From Bartonella raoultii (lineage in GTDB: Bacteria; Pseudomonadota; Alphaproteobacteria; Rhizobiales; Rhizobiaceae), in NCBI RefSeq assembly GCF_019659805.1, contig NZ_JAIFRO010000005.1, positions 74,543 to 138,542 of the forward strand: 64,000 bases of DNA, written 5' to 3'. The notes below the pieces were generated by a model, which did no database searches, was not told the origin of the DNA, and saw nothing but the letters and a program-made list of their open reading frames with translations. The position numbers and the translations under genes were made by a program. Shown here piece after piece: positions 7,955 through 17,898 of this stretch; position 1 is the stretch's first letter; each line of letters starts with the position of its first letter.

Positions 7955-10879
7955 TCAATATTTCATAACTTGCGTAAAAATAGAATATACTGTTTGCCCA
8001 GTTTCTTTGATTAATTTTTCAATACGTTGTAAATCAGGTTCTCCGACACTTTGTAATAAAAGATCGCTTAGTCCAGGTGGCATATCATTAGAATCAAGAG
8101 TATCATTTAAGCAAAGCCGTATAATTTGGCTTAAATTTGTATAAAGGCTATAAGCATAGCGTAGATCAGAAATAAATGGCATCTTAAGAAAACTATTCGG
8201 CAAATGAGATAAAATATCTGCCGTAGTTCTTCCAATTTTAAACTCCAGAATATGTGTAATAAGAGCAAATTGAGCAATGAATTCCAGATCCATGATACCA
8301 CCAGTCATTGTTTTCAAATCCCATTGATTTTCTGGTGGTTTTTCTTTTTCAATCAAATTATGCATTTCACATACTGCTTTTGCTACATCTTCCTTATTAC
8401 GAGAAAAAGCAATAATTGTACTTACTTCATTTTCTAATTTTTGTAAAAAATCGCAATCCCCTGCAATACCTCGTGCCCGTGTTAAAGCAAGATGTTCCCA
8501 TATCCATGCTTCACTGCGATAATATTTTTTAAAAAATTGAAAAGAAACAGCAACAGGTCCTTTATTGCCTAATGGACGCAGTCTTAAATCAACGGGATAA
8601 AGAATGCCTTGGCTTGTAAAAGCCGATAAAGCTGCAACCAAACGCTGTATCAAACGTGTATAATATTGAGAAATATAAAGAGGTTTTTCTCCATCTGATA
8701 TTTCTGCATCCTCATCATGTTCATAAAGTAAAATAATATCAACATCTGAACCAGCCGTCAACTCACGACTTCCAAGCTTTCCCATACCTAGTATACCAAC
8801 ACGTCCTCCTTTAATATTGCCATGAAGACGAGAAAACTCCTCTTGAACTGCAGAAAATGTTTTTGCAATCATAAGATCAGCAAGCGCCGTAAAAGCAAAA
8901 CCAGCTCTTTCTCCCGTAATTGCACCGTTTAAAATCCGAATACCAATCAAAAAACGTTGTTCATCAGCAAAAACCCTTAAATGATCAAGAATTTCTTCGT
9001 AAGAAAGGATCCCTTCAAGAAAATATTCAAGACGTTTTTCTAAATAAGCTTTTGTTGGCAGTTCTGACAAAATGCTTGGATCTAACATACCATCAAAAAC
9101 ATGTGGTTTACGTGTAATAATTTCTGCAAGACGTGGAGCAGCTCCCATAATAAGCACTAACATATCCAGAAGAGAAGGATTAGATTGCAAGAGACTAAAA
9201 AGCTGAATTCCTGAAGGCAATCCTTGTAAAAAACTATCAAAACGCAACATCGCTTCATCAGCCCGTTTTGTTGCTCCAAAAGCTCTTAAAAGCGCTGGCG
9301 TTAATTCCGTTAATCTCTCACGCGCTTCAGCAGATTGTGTCGCTTTATATCGTCCACAATGAAGTGTACGCATAATACGACAAATATCACTCGCTCTTTC
9401 AAAACCTAGACGGCTTAACGTTATTAATGTTTCTGGATCATCTTCTTCACCGGTAAAAACTAAATTGCCAATTTCTAAACCAAGTTCTTTTTCATTCTCA
9501 AACAATGCTGCATAATGTTTTTCAACGACATGAAGCGTTTTTAATAAGTCACTGACAAAGCCACTTCTTTCTTGATAGCCCATCAAATATGCAACACTCG
9601 TAAATTGAGAAACATTATTTGGAAGAAGATGTGTTTGTTCATCTGCAAGCATTTGAATACGGTGTTCCACATTTCGTAAAAAAATATAACTTTTTACAAG
9701 ACTATCTCTAGTTTTCTCATTGATCCAACCAAGCATGTAAAGTTCTGTTAACATGGCAATTGTCTGACGTCCACGTAATTGAGGGAAACGACCGCCAGCA
9801 ATGAGTTGTTGTGTTTGGACAAAAAACTCAATTTCACGAATACCACCTCGTCCTAACTTTACATTATGGCCATAAGCTGCGATTTGACCATAATTTTTAT
9901 AAGCATGAATTTGACGTTTAATGGAATGAATATCAGCAATAGCAGCGTAATCTAAATATTTCCGCCATACATAAGGAAAAAGCTCTTTTAAAAAATGAGC
10001 TCCTGCTTTTTTATCCCCAGCGACTGGACGTGCTTTAATCATAGCAGCCCGCTCCCAATTTTGACCACGTCCCTCATAATAACGCAATGCAGTCCTTACA
10101 GGTAAAGCTAAAGGTGTCGAACTAGGATCTGGTCGAAGCCGAAAATCGAGACGAAAAACATATCCATCCGCAGTACGTTCTTGAATGATGCGGATCAATC
10201 GACGTACCATTTTGGAAAATACATCGACACTCTCAGAAAGAGTACCGATATGAGATGACATTTCATCAATAAAAACAATGAGATCAATATCAGAAGAATA
10301 ATTAAGTTCTCCTGCCCCTAACTTTCCCATCCCTAAAATGATTAAACCACAATCTTTTTCTGGGTTTTCACGACTAGATAAACTTATCTTCCCATGGTCA
10401 TGCGCTTCTCTTAAAAGAAAGCGTAATGCTACGCTTAACGCTATTTCACCCAAACGTGTTAACCAAGTACATGAAATTTCATAAGTAAAAACACCACTCA
10501 AATCAGCTAAAGCAATGAGAACGTGTGCTTCTCGCTTTTTACGTCTTAAAGTAGCCATTAATAAATTTTCATAAATAGACTCGCTCTTATCAATGATTGC
10601 AATATCATCTATAATTTCTCTCAATCTTGTTTCTATATCAAGATTCAATAGGGGACTTAGATAGGATGGGTTAGCTATTAAAACCTCACGTAGAAAAGGA
10701 GATAAAGTCATAACTGCACTAATAAAATCAATCTGCTTTCCCTTTTTTAATAAAGTGGAAACAAGCGAGTCTAAATTTTCTTTTATTGCTTGTTCTGTAA
10801 GATCTTTCAGCCATTGAGAACCACTGTTGTCAAGAGGAACTAAAGGGAGAAGTTGTGTTTTTAAAAAAGCTTTTTTCAT
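7955..10879 (-). CDS. glnE: Bifunctional glutamine synthetase adenylyltransferase/deadenylase
   Basis: This protein of about 974 residues has the duplicated architecture of GlnE, which adenylylates and deadenylylates glutamine synthetase in response to the PII protein. The N-terminal nucleotidyltransferase has GMGKLGAGELNYSSDIDL at about 183-200. The C-terminal one has GMGKLGSRELTAGSDVDI at about 694-712. Length matches the rhizobial enzyme. The frame opens at a TTG at 10900, but the ATG at 10879 has GGAAGTG just upstream and gives MKKAFLK, so it is preferred. It lies 63 bases downstream of the sensor kinase stop on the same strand, as in other Hyphomicrobiales where glnE follows degP and a two-component pair. 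Confidence 0.96.
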   Translation of the reverse strand: MKKAFLKTQLLPLVPLDNSGSQWLKDLTEQAIKENLDSLVSTLLKKGKQIDFISAVMTLSPFLREVLIANPSYLSPLLNLDIETRLREIIDDIAIIDKSESIYENLLMATLRRKKREAHVLIALADLSGVFTYEISCTWLTRLGEIALSVALRFLLREAHDHGKISLSSRENPEKDCGLIILGMGKLGAGELNYSSDIDLIVFIDEMSSHIGTLSESVDVFSKMVRRLIRIIQERTADGYVFRLDFRLRPDPSSTPLALPVRTALRYYEGRGQNWERAAMIKARPVAGDKKAGAHFLKELFPYVWRKYLDYAAIADIHSIKRQIHAYKNYGQIAAYGHNVKLGRGGIREIEFFVQTQQLIAGGRFPQLRGRQTIAMLTELYMLGWINEKTRDSLVKSYIFLRNVEHRIQMLADEQTHLLPNNVSQFTSVAYLMGYQERSGFVSDLLKTLHVVEKHYAALFENEKELGLEIGNLVFTGEEDDPETLITLSRLGFERASDICRIMRTLHCGRYKATQSAEARERLTELTPALLRAFGATKRADEAMLRFDSFLQGLPSGIQLFSLLQSNPSLLDMLVLIMGAAPRLAEIITRKPHVFDGMLDPSILSELPTKAYLEKRLEYFLEGILSYEEILDHLRVFADEQRFLIGIRILNGAITGERAGFAFTALADLMIAKTFSAVQEEFSRLHGNIKGGRVGILGMGKLGSRELTAGSDVDIILLYEHDEDAEISDGEKPLYISQYYTRLIQRLVAALSAFTSQGILYPVDLRLRPLGNKGPVAVSFQFFKKYYRSEAWIWEHLALTRARGIAGDCDFLQKLENEVSTIIAFSRNKEDVAKAVCEMHNLIEKEKPPENQWDLKTMTGGIMDLEFIAQFALITHILEFKIGRTTADILSHLPNSFLKMPFISDLRYAYSLYTNLSQIIRLCLNDTLDSNDMPPGLSDLLLQSVGEPDLQRIEKLIKETGQTVYSIFTQVMKY

Positions 10880-10962
10880 CTGCACTTCCATGAAAAGCAA
10901 TTTCTTTTGCTTTTTATTGCATTATACGTAAAAAATAATTGTTACATGTGAAAGAAAAGCTT

Positions 10963-12345
10963 TTAAGGAAATAACAAAATAGCCCTAAGCCCTGGATTTG
11001 CATTTTCGAGTAACAATTCACCCCCATGAAGTTTCATTACAGCTTTTGCTATACTAAGACCAATGCCAAAACCAGGTTGTGTACGGCTTTCTTCAAGACG
11101 AACAAAACGCTCTGTTACTTTTTCACGCTTATCTTCTGCAATTCCTGGACCATTATCACTCACAACAACCAGCACATGTTCACCACGATATTCCATCGAT
11201 AAGCATACCTTTGCCTTCCTTCCATCTTTAGATGCATATTTAATTGCATTATCAATAAGATTAAAAATTGATTGTGCAATAAGCTCACGATTTAACTTTA
11301 GCTCTTTATCAAATGTATTTCCTAACTGGAGAAGAACACCTGATTCTTCAGCAAAAGGTTCATAAAGTTCAACAGCATCTTCAAGAATAAGCTTCATATT
11401 CATCAACTCAAGGTGCTCAATTGCACTGCTAGCTTCGATACGTGAAATCATTAAAATCGCATTAAAAGTACGAATAAGTTGATCAGATTCGATAATGATC
11501 CCATCAAGTGCTTGTCGATATTCCAATTTTGTTTTTTGTCCTGAAAGTGCTTCTTCCGCGCGATTTCTAAGGCGTGTTAATGGGGTTTTTAAATCATGGG
11601 CTATATTATCCGAAACTTGACGCAAACCAATATTTAATTCTTCAATACGATCTAACATAACATTAAGGTTAGCAGACAGCCGATCAAACTCATCCCCCAC
11701 CCCAGAAACAGGTAAACGCCCACTAAAATCTCCCTCCATCAAACGCTGTGATGCAGCTGTAACATGATCAATCCTTTGCAAAGCTCGCCTACCAACAAAA
11801 AACCATATGAGTAATGCTCCTCCAACCATTGCAGCAAGAGCAATCATGACCGCTTCACGAATGACCGCTGCAAAACGTTCTGGTTCATCCAAATCGCGTC
11901 CGATTAGAATCTTCATGGCATTGGGCAAATCAACAACAATTGCCAAAGCGCGATGTTCACTTGTTTTGCCATGTTCTCCAAAACGCGAATACAAAAAAGA
12001 ATTTGGAATAAAGCCATTATGATGCAGAAGACTTAACTCAATACGTGCAACATTGCCTGCTAAAATCCTACCCATAGGATCAGTAACAAGATAAAGAAAA
12101 GCTCCTGGTTGTCGTGAACGGTAATCAATAGTGCGTATTAATAAAGGGAGTCCACCATAATTATAAGCATTTTCGATATATTTTAATTCTTCATGTAAAG
12201 CTTGCTCCGTTTGCTCCGTTAACAACGAAGCAGAAAATGATGTCATATAAATAGAAAGCCCTATTGCAACTAATCCAAACAATAAAATATAAAGTGCTGA
12301 AAGCCTTAACGCAGTCGTGCGCATTATATTGATCAAACGGTTCAT
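10963..12345 (-). CDS. Sensor histidine kinase with HAMP domain, partner of the adjacent OmpR-type regulator
   Basis: This 460-residue kinase has TM1 at about 13-33, a periplasmic domain of about 130 residues, TM2 at about 165-185 and a HAMP linker at about 186-240. The HisKA box is SDNIAHDLKTPLTRLR (His250), and the HATPase domain has N-box NLIDNAIKYA, VSDNGPGIAED and GFGIGLSIAKAV. The start ATG overlaps the stop of the response-regulator gene by ATGA, so the two are translationally coupled. Its position directly after degP suggests a role in sensing envelope stress, but that is inference. The family member is not recognised by name. Confidence 0.92.
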   Translation of the reverse strand: MNRLINIMRTTALRLSALYILLFGLVAIGLSIYMTSFSASLLTEQTEQALHEELKYIENAYNYGGLPLLIRTIDYRSRQPGAFLYLVTDPMGRILAGNVARIELSLLHHNGFIPNSFLYSRFGEHGKTSEHRALAIVVDLPNAMKILIGRDLDEPERFAAVIREAVMIALAAMVGGALLIWFFVGRRALQRIDHVTAASQRLMEGDFSGRLPVSGVGDEFDRLSANLNVMLDRIEELNIGLRQVSDNIAHDLKTPLTRLRNRAEEALSGQKTKLEYRQALDGIIIESDQLIRTFNAILMISRIEASSAIEHLELMNMKLILEDAVELYEPFAEESGVLLQLGNTFDKELKLNRELIAQSIFNLIDNAIKYASKDGRKAKVCLSMEYRGEHVLVVVSDNGPGIAEDKREKVTERFVRLEESRTQPGFGIGLSIAKAVMKLHGGELLLENANPGLRAILLFP

Positions 12346-13028
12346 ATCTTCGTATCTGGTGCTTTTAGCATATATCCAGCTCCACGCACAGTGTGAAGAA
12401 GAGGAACATCAAAATCTTTTTCAATTTTTGCTCTCAACCTAGATATATGGACATCAATGACATTTGTTTGTGGATCAAAATGGTAATCCCATACATTTTC
12501 CAAAAGCATAGTGCGTGTTACAACCTGACCAGCATATCGCATCAAATATTCAAGTAAACGAAACTCTCTTGGTTGCAATACAATATTTCTATCACCCCGT
12601 TTTACAGTATGTGCTAACCTATCAAGTTTAAGACTTCCCACACAGTAAACAGTTTCTGCCTCTTTAGGATTTTTCCGCCGTTGTAAAACTTCAACACGAG
12701 CAAGAAGCTCAGAAAAAGCATAAGGCTTTGTCAAATAATCATCACCTCCTGCACGCAAGCCTGTTACACGATCATTTACTTGCCCTAAAGCTGAAAGGAT
12801 AAGAACTGGTGTTTTATTGCCTTTAGCACGCAATTCAGAAATAATAGAAAGACCATCACGATGCAAAAGCATCCGATCAACAACCATAACATCATAATTT
12901 TCTGTTTCAGCTAAAGTGTATCCAGTATCCCCATCATAAGCAACATCAACGGAATGCCCCGCCTCTAAAAAGGCTTTTTCGAGATAACGCCCCGTCTCAT
13001 GATCATCTTCGATAACGAGTATCCTCAT
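12342..13028 (-). CDS. OmpR/PhoB-family response regulator
   Basis: A receiver domain with acidic pocket IEDD and phosphoacceptor Asp51 in VVDRMLLHRDG is followed by Thr/Ala and Lys switch residues (ILSALG, LTKPYAF). The C-terminal winged-helix DNA-binding domain has VYCVGSLKLD, REFRLLEYLM and the VDVHISRLRAKI recognition helix with GAGYML at the end. Three in-frame ATGs exist. The one at 13028 has GGAG nine bases upstream and gives the canonical MRILVIEDD start (228 residues), while 13043 has no ribosome site. It shares an ATGA overlap with its kinase and lies behind degP, separated by a perfect hairpin. Confidence 0.95.
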   Translation of the reverse strand: MRILVIEDDHETGRYLEKAFLEAGHSVDVAYDGDTGYTLAETENYDVMVVDRMLLHRDGLSIISELRAKGNKTPVLILSALGQVNDRVTGLRAGGDDYLTKPYAFSELLARVEVLQRRKNPKEAETVYCVGSLKLDRLAHTVKRGDRNIVLQPREFRLLEYLMRYAGQVVTRTMLLENVWDYHFDPQTNVIDVHISRLRAKIEKDFDVPLLHTVRGAGYMLKAPDTKI

Positions 13029-13065
13029 CAAACGCATCTCCATTCTTTATATTAATTACATTACA

Positions 13066-13102
13066 TAGTAGAACAGAAATCATGTAGATTTCTGTTCTAC
13101 TA
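13066..13102 (-). promoter_or_regulatory. Perfect 16-bp stem-loop between degP and the two-component genes
   Basis: The arms 13066-13081 and 13087-13102 are exact reverse complements around a 5-base loop (ATGTA). The hairpin lies in the 85-base gap after the degP stop and before the regulator start. On the minus strand it is not followed by a run of T. It may be a partial terminator or an mRNA-stabilising or processing element that lets degP and the downstream pair be expressed at different levels. Confidence 0.6.
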
Positions 13103-13113
13103 CTAATAAAGTA

Positions 13114-14625
13114 TTATTTTTTAAAAATTGGAAGAGCAACAAAACGATTGTGACCATTTGTTCGCACTTGTAAGAGTATAGTTTTCCGCCCTAGCTTTTG
13201 AGAACTCTTGATTGTATCAGTAATATCAGAAACCTTTTTAACTGGTTTATTATTAACTGTCACAATTATATCACCAGGACGCATTCCTTTCTCTGCAGCA
13301 TCTGAATCTGAATCTACATCTGTTATAACCAATCCTACATCATCATCAGCTGGCGCAACAATTAAGCCATAATCTTCCAATGTATCATCTGCATCACTGT
13401 GTCCATTTAAAAGTTTTTCTCCTTCTGTCTTACCTGCATCTTCAGGCATTGAAGAAAGTTTAACCTTAATCTTATCCTCCTTACCAGATCTCCAAATACC
13501 TAGAGTTACTGTTTCTCCTGGTTTAATATTTGCAATACGTTTTGCCAAATCACGTGCATCAGTGATCTTTTCATCATTGACTGAAACAATTATATCACCA
13601 ATTTTGATACCAGCCTTCTCTGCAGGCCCTTTTAATGGATCAGTAACCAAAGCACCTGCAGCTTCTTTCAAACCTATTGAATCAGCAATTTCTTTTGTTA
13701 CTGGCTGAATTTGAACTCCAAGCCAACCACGTTGGACCGAACCTTTCTCAATCAATTGTTGTACAACTTGTTTTGCTGTCACTGCTGGAATAGCAAAAGC
13801 AATACCAACATTTCCTCCAGAAGGAGAAAAAATAGCTGTATTCACTCCAACAACCTTGCCATTCAGATCAAACGTTGGGCCACCAGAATTTCCTCTATTA
13901 ACAGCGGCATCAATCTGAATAAAATCATCATAAACACCAGTGCCAATATCCCGTCCACGTGCTGAAACAATGCCTGCTGTCACAGTTCCACCAAGACCAA
14001 ATGGATTACCAATAGCAACGACCCAATCACCAACGCGAAGCTTTGAATCATCACCAAAATCAACATATGAAAACTTTCTTTTGTCATTTACTTTTAATAC
14101 TGCAAGGTCAGTTCGCGGATCTGCACCAATCAGCTTTGCATTTAATTCAGTCCCATCATCAAGAACAACAGAAAAACTTGTTCCATCAGAAATGACATGA
14201 TTATTGGTCACAATATAACCATCAGAGGAAATAAAAAAACCCGATCCAAAAGCTACAGGCCGAAGTCTATGCGAACGCTGTGAAAACTTGTTATTAGGTT
14301 TATCGTTATCAAAAAATTCTTTAAAAAACCTTTTCAAGGGATGTTGATCAGGTAATTGGTCAATACCTGGACCACTAAAAAAATTGCTAAAGAACCAATC
14401 TTCTTTCTTTTTATTGCTCTTTACTTGCACCGAAACAACTGCAGGCCTTACTTGAGCAACAATATCTGCAAACCCTGGCTGCTGTATTAACGAAGACAAT
14501 ACAGAACTTGCATGTGCTTCTGTCGTCCATAGGCTTGATCCACATCCACTAAAAAACAGTGCACTTTCTAACATTGCAGAAAAACTTACTGCGACGAATG
14601 TTTTCAAGAAAGTTTTTTTAACCAT
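13114..14625 (-). CDS. degP: Periplasmic serine endoprotease DegP/HtrA
   Basis: This is a 503-residue protein with an N-terminal signal sequence (lipobox-like FSGC at 25-28, or cleavage near AHAS at 37-40). The trypsin-like domain has catalytic His143 (TNNHVI), Asp173 (RTDLAV) and Ser247 (GNSGGP), and two PDZ domains lie at about 285-385 and 410-495. It degrades or refolds damaged envelope proteins. The frame extends to a TTG at 14646, but the Shine-Dalgarno AGGAG lies inside that extension, ten bases before the ATG at 14625, so 14625 is the start. It follows the ccm genes as in the rhizobial cycHJKL-degP cluster. In Bartonella HtrA is a known immunodominant antigen. Confidence 0.97.
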   Translation of the reverse strand: MVKKTFLKTFVAVSFSAMLESALFFSGCGSSLWTTEAHASSVLSSLIQQPGFADIVAQVRPAVVSVQVKSNKKKEDWFFSNFFSGPGIDQLPDQHPLKRFFKEFFDNDKPNNKFSQRSHRLRPVAFGSGFFISSDGYIVTNNHVISDGTSFSVVLDDGTELNAKLIGADPRTDLAVLKVNDKRKFSYVDFGDDSKLRVGDWVVAIGNPFGLGGTVTAGIVSARGRDIGTGVYDDFIQIDAAVNRGNSGGPTFDLNGKVVGVNTAIFSPSGGNVGIAFAIPAVTAKQVVQQLIEKGSVQRGWLGVQIQPVTKEIADSIGLKEAAGALVTDPLKGPAEKAGIKIGDIIVSVNDEKITDARDLAKRIANIKPGETVTLGIWRSGKEDKIKVKLSSMPEDAGKTEGEKLLNGHSDADDTLEDYGLIVAPADDDVGLVITDVDSDSDAAEKGMRPGDIIVTVNNKPVKKVSDITDTIKSSQKLGRKTILLQVRTNGHNRFVALPIFKK

Positions 14626-14846
14626 TTGGTATACGCTCCTATTCAATCATATCATTATCCCAATTCCTGTTCTTTATAAAATAACAGACCTTACCGTTTT
14701 CTGTCTAAATTGTTAAAGTTTTGTAAGATTTAAAGGACCAATAACACGTCATTATCAATGAAGAATGAACTCTCAATTTAAACAATCCCAATTTTTTTAC
14801 TTAATAATTTTTGGGAGAGACTTTTCTCCATTGGCATTAAAAATAA

Positions 14847-15254
14847 CTATTTTGCCTGTTTATACCGTATGATTTGAAAAAATAAAGCACTTGCGCCAAT
14901 GATAATAATAATCAAAGGAGACAACCATAAAAGCCAAGTTATCTTATTAAATGGTGGTTTCAAGAGGATAAATTCACCATATCGCTCAACAAGGAAATCA
15001 ATAACCTGCTGATTACTATACCCCATTTTCAATCGCTCTCGAATTATAAGACGCAAATCACGTGCTAATGACGTATCTGAATCATCAATTGATTGACTTT
15101 GACAAACGGGACAACGCAAATGTGATGAAATATTGCGTGCACGCAATTCAAGAACTGGATCTTCTAAGATTTCATCCGGTTCTACTGCTAGAGCTCGATG
15201 AAAAGAACAAAAAGCAATTAAAAAAAGCAAAGTACGAAGCCATATTTTTTTCAT
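14847..15254 (-). CDS. ccmH: Cytochrome c maturation protein CcmH
   Basis: This 135-residue protein has a signal peptide (ALLF...HRALA), the redox motif LRCPVCQSQSI at about 47-57 and a single C-terminal TM helix at about 103-128. CcmH reduces the CXXCH cysteines of apocytochrome c in the periplasm and works with CcmF and CcmI as the heme lyase. Its start overlaps the ccmF stop by ATGA. It is the last of the ccmI-E-F-H set (rhizobial cycL). Length matches the short CcmH form without a fused TPR domain. Confidence 0.95.
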   Translation of the reverse strand: MKKIWLRTLLFLIAFCSFHRALAVEPDEILEDPVLELRARNISSHLRCPVCQSQSIDDSDTSLARDLRLIIRERLKMGYSNQQVIDFLVERYGEFILLKPPFNKITWLLWLSPLIIIIIGASALFFQIIRYKQAK

Positions 15255-17233
15255 TTCAATGCCTTTTTAAAAAGCTTAATACGAAAAGCACCCTGCGGCC
15301 ACCTAATACGAAACCAATAACCTAAAAGAGAAAGACATCCTCCCATGGACATCATGAAAACACCTAACCAAACACATATTATATAGGGCTTCCACCATAT
15401 ATGCACAGCAAGTCCATGATGATCTATATGCCCTGGCACAATATATAGCTGCGATAAACCATAACTTTGGATGCCAACTTCTGTCGTTGATGTATTTTGA
15501 CTAGAATAGAATCGTTTTGATGTTGTTATATTGTGCATAGTATTTTTGTTATCAGATATCGTAAAATTAAATTCTCTTGAAGAATAATTCGGACCAGCAC
15601 TATCATGCACTTCATTAAAATGTAGCGTCTTACCCGCTATCGTAACAATATCTCCTATACGCATAATTAAAATACGCTCTTGACCGAAAGCTGCCGCACA
15701 GACAATACCTAACAATGTAACACCTAATCCCATATGCGCTATTGCAGCACCAAAAACAGACCATGGCAGTCTAATCAATCTTCCCACACGTACCAATAAA
15801 GCTATTTTACTATGCCCACTTTTTCTCCAAAGATCAGCTAAACTGCCTAAGATAACAAATGTGGAAAGCCCAACTCCTGAAGCTGCAAAAATATCACGCA
15901 AAGATGTGGCATAAAATGTTATAAAAAAAGTAATGCAGACTAACGCAAAAACAAACCATAATCGTTCAAAAACAGCAAGAAAATCTCCCTGTTTCCACCC
16001 CATCATTGGCCCAAATGGAACCAACAATAGTAATAATATCATTAAAGGCCCACATGCTAAATTAAAAAAGCCGGCTCCTACAGAAATTTTTTCTCCTATC
16101 AATACTTCAATAAAATAAGGATAGAGCGTACCAATAAATACAACCGCCGTTATTGTTGTAAGAAAAAAATTATTTAAAACAATAAAACCTTCACGTGAAA
16201 TTGGGTGAAACAATCTTCCCGTTGTCAGGGCCGGTATCCGAAAAGCAAAAAGAAGAAAAGCCCCTCCTGTAAAGAAAAATAAAATCGCAAGAATTGCCTG
16301 ACCACGCGCAGGATCAACAGCAAAACTATGAACAGACATTAAAAGACCAGAACGAACAAGAAAAGTCCCCATAAGAGAAAGAGAAAACGTAAGAAGTGCC
16401 AAAAATAATGTCCAACTTTTTAATGTTTCCCGCTTTTCTAGAACAAGAGCAGAGTGTAAAAAAGCCGTACCTGAAAGCCAAGGCATGAGCGAAGCATTTT
16501 CAACTGGGTCCCAAAACCAATAACCACCCCATCCAAGCTCATAATAGGCCCAGTAGGATCCCACCATAATACCTAATGTCAAAAAACACCAAGAAAGTAA
16601 AAGCCAAACGCGAACTTGGCGCGCCCAAACTTTATCAACATGCCCCATAATCAATGCAGCTATTGCGAAAGAAAAACAAAGTGAAAAACCAACATAGCCT
16701 AAATAAAGAAGAGGTGGATGAATTGCTAACGCGATATCCTGTAAAAGAGGATTGAGATCTTTTCCCTGTAATGCTGGTGGATCAATACGTAAAAATGGGT
16801 TGGAGACAAAAAGAATAAATAAAAGGAAAGCATTTGTAATCCAACTTTGACAGATTAAAATTAATGCCTTGAACGTCTCTGGAAAACGGTGGCTAAAGAA
16901 TGCCATCAATGTACTAAAGAAAGTAAGGTTTAAAACCCATAAAAACATAGAACCTTCGTGATTTCCCCAAACACCAGTAATTTTATACAGAATTGGTTTT
17001 TCTGAATGAGAGTTTTCTACAACATTCAAAACTGAAAAATCAGAGACAATATGCGCATAGACAAGTATCAAAAAAGATAAAAACAATAATGTAAAAGTAA
17101 TATAAGTCAAAGGAACAACTGTTTGTATTAAGGAACGCTCCTTCCACAAAATACCTAAAGCGGGTAAAAAAGCCTCTAATAAACTTACTGCAAAGGCTGC
17201 AGCTAAAAAAATATGACCCAGTTCGATAAGCAC
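15251..17233 (-). CDS. ccmF: Heme lyase subunit CcmF
   Basis: This is a polytopic membrane protein of about 660 residues. The periplasmic tryptophan-rich WWD motif is seen as WGGYWFWDPVENASLMPWL, and conserved histidines occur around it (HPPLLYLGY, HSALVLEKRETLKSW). CcmF ligates heme delivered by CcmE to apocytochrome c. The open frame runs back to 17308 inside ccmE, but a GTG at 17233 gives the usual IELGH start, lies seven bases after the ccmE TAA, and has GGAG in the last codons of ccmE. That start is chosen. The gene is coupled to ccmH by ATGA. Confidence 0.94.
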   Translation of the reverse strand: MLIELGHIFLAAAFAVSLLEAFLPALGILWKERSLIQTVVPLTYITFTLLFLSFLILVYAHIVSDFSVLNVVENSHSEKPILYKITGVWGNHEGSMFLWVLNLTFFSTLMAFFSHRFPETFKALILICQSWITNAFLLFILFVSNPFLRIDPPALQGKDLNPLLQDIALAIHPPLLYLGYVGFSLCFSFAIAALIMGHVDKVWARQVRVWLLLSWCFLTLGIMVGSYWAYYELGWGGYWFWDPVENASLMPWLSGTAFLHSALVLEKRETLKSWTLFLALLTFSLSLMGTFLVRSGLLMSVHSFAVDPARGQAILAILFFFTGGAFLLFAFRIPALTTGRLFHPISREGFIVLNNFFLTTITAVVFIGTLYPYFIEVLIGEKISVGAGFFNLACGPLMILLLLLVPFGPMMGWKQGDFLAVFERLWFVFALVCITFFITFYATSLRDIFAASGVGLSTFVILGSLADLWRKSGHSKIALLVRVGRLIRLPWSVFGAAIAHMGLGVTLLGIVCAAAFGQERILIMRIGDIVTIAGKTLHFNEVHDSAGPNYSSREFNFTISDNKNTMHNITTSKRFYSSQNTSTTEVGIQSYGLSQLYIVPGHIDHHGLAVHIWWKPYIICVWLGVFMMSMGGCLSLLGYWFRIRWPQGAFRIKLFKKALK

Positions 17234-17240
17234 AATCGAA

Positions 17241-17720
17241 TTATTTCTCCATCTTATAATATTTTGGGGAACGCTTAGCTGTTGCTTTAGACATATAAGT
17301 CTCATCATGTTTTGCTAAAACGCGTGTTGCTATAAAAAAACCTCGTTTATTAAAAGCTCCTTCTACGATAATACCCTGACCTTCACGAAAAAGATCCGGT
17401 AATATGCCATTAAAAATTACTTTTTCGTGTTTTATATTATCTGTTATGAAAAAAATGACGTCCATCTCTCCAACATATTTAACACTCCCTTTTTCAACAA
17501 AACCACCTAAACGCAACGGGCGTTCCGTTAAAATATCTTCTCTTGTGATTTCAGATGGCATACGAAAAAAACTTATTGTATTACGCATTGCATACATCAT
17601 AAGACTTGCAGAAATTATTATAATAAAACAACATAATAAGATGAACAGCAGTCGCTTCCTTTTTTGCTGCTTTAAAATGACTTTCAGTGAAGGAAAATTC
17701 TGGAAAGATTGACTGTTCAT
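17241..17720 (-). CDS. ccmE: Heme chaperone CcmE
   Basis: This 159-residue membrane-anchored periplasmic protein has a basic N-terminus, a TM helix at about 23-45, an OB-fold with [12 protein letters not shown] at 69-80, and the heme-attachment motif LAKHDETY at 135-142. His138 is the covalent heme ligand and Tyr142 the axial ligand. It hands heme from CcmC to CcmF. It is followed with almost no gap by ccmF. The gene is a standard member of the system I pathway (rhizobial cycJ). Confidence 0.96.
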   Translation of the reverse strand: MNSQSFQNFPSLKVILKQQKRKRLLFILLCCFIIIISASLMMYAMRNTISFFRMPSEITREDILTERPLRLGGFVEKGSVKYVGEMDVIFFITDNIKHEKVIFNGILPDLFREGQGIIVEGAFNKRGFFIATRVLAKHDETYMSKATAKRSPKYYKMEK

Positions 17721-17898
17721 AGGAACTCTACAATTTTTTTATAAATATATTATATAAAGTTGTATTATGTATATATTCTTATTTTAGAAAACTGAGAACA
17801 TCTTGTATATGGATACAACTGCTTATTTGCTCCTCAACAATAGAATAATCCTCTCTGTTTTTATATTATAAAATAGCTATAGTGACTTCTTGAATATT

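Noticed and set aside
11063-12022. Plus-strand frames opposite the HAMP-type kinase gene (11063-11365 and 11807-12022)
   Set aside because: They are antisense to conserved kinase motifs and resemble no family.
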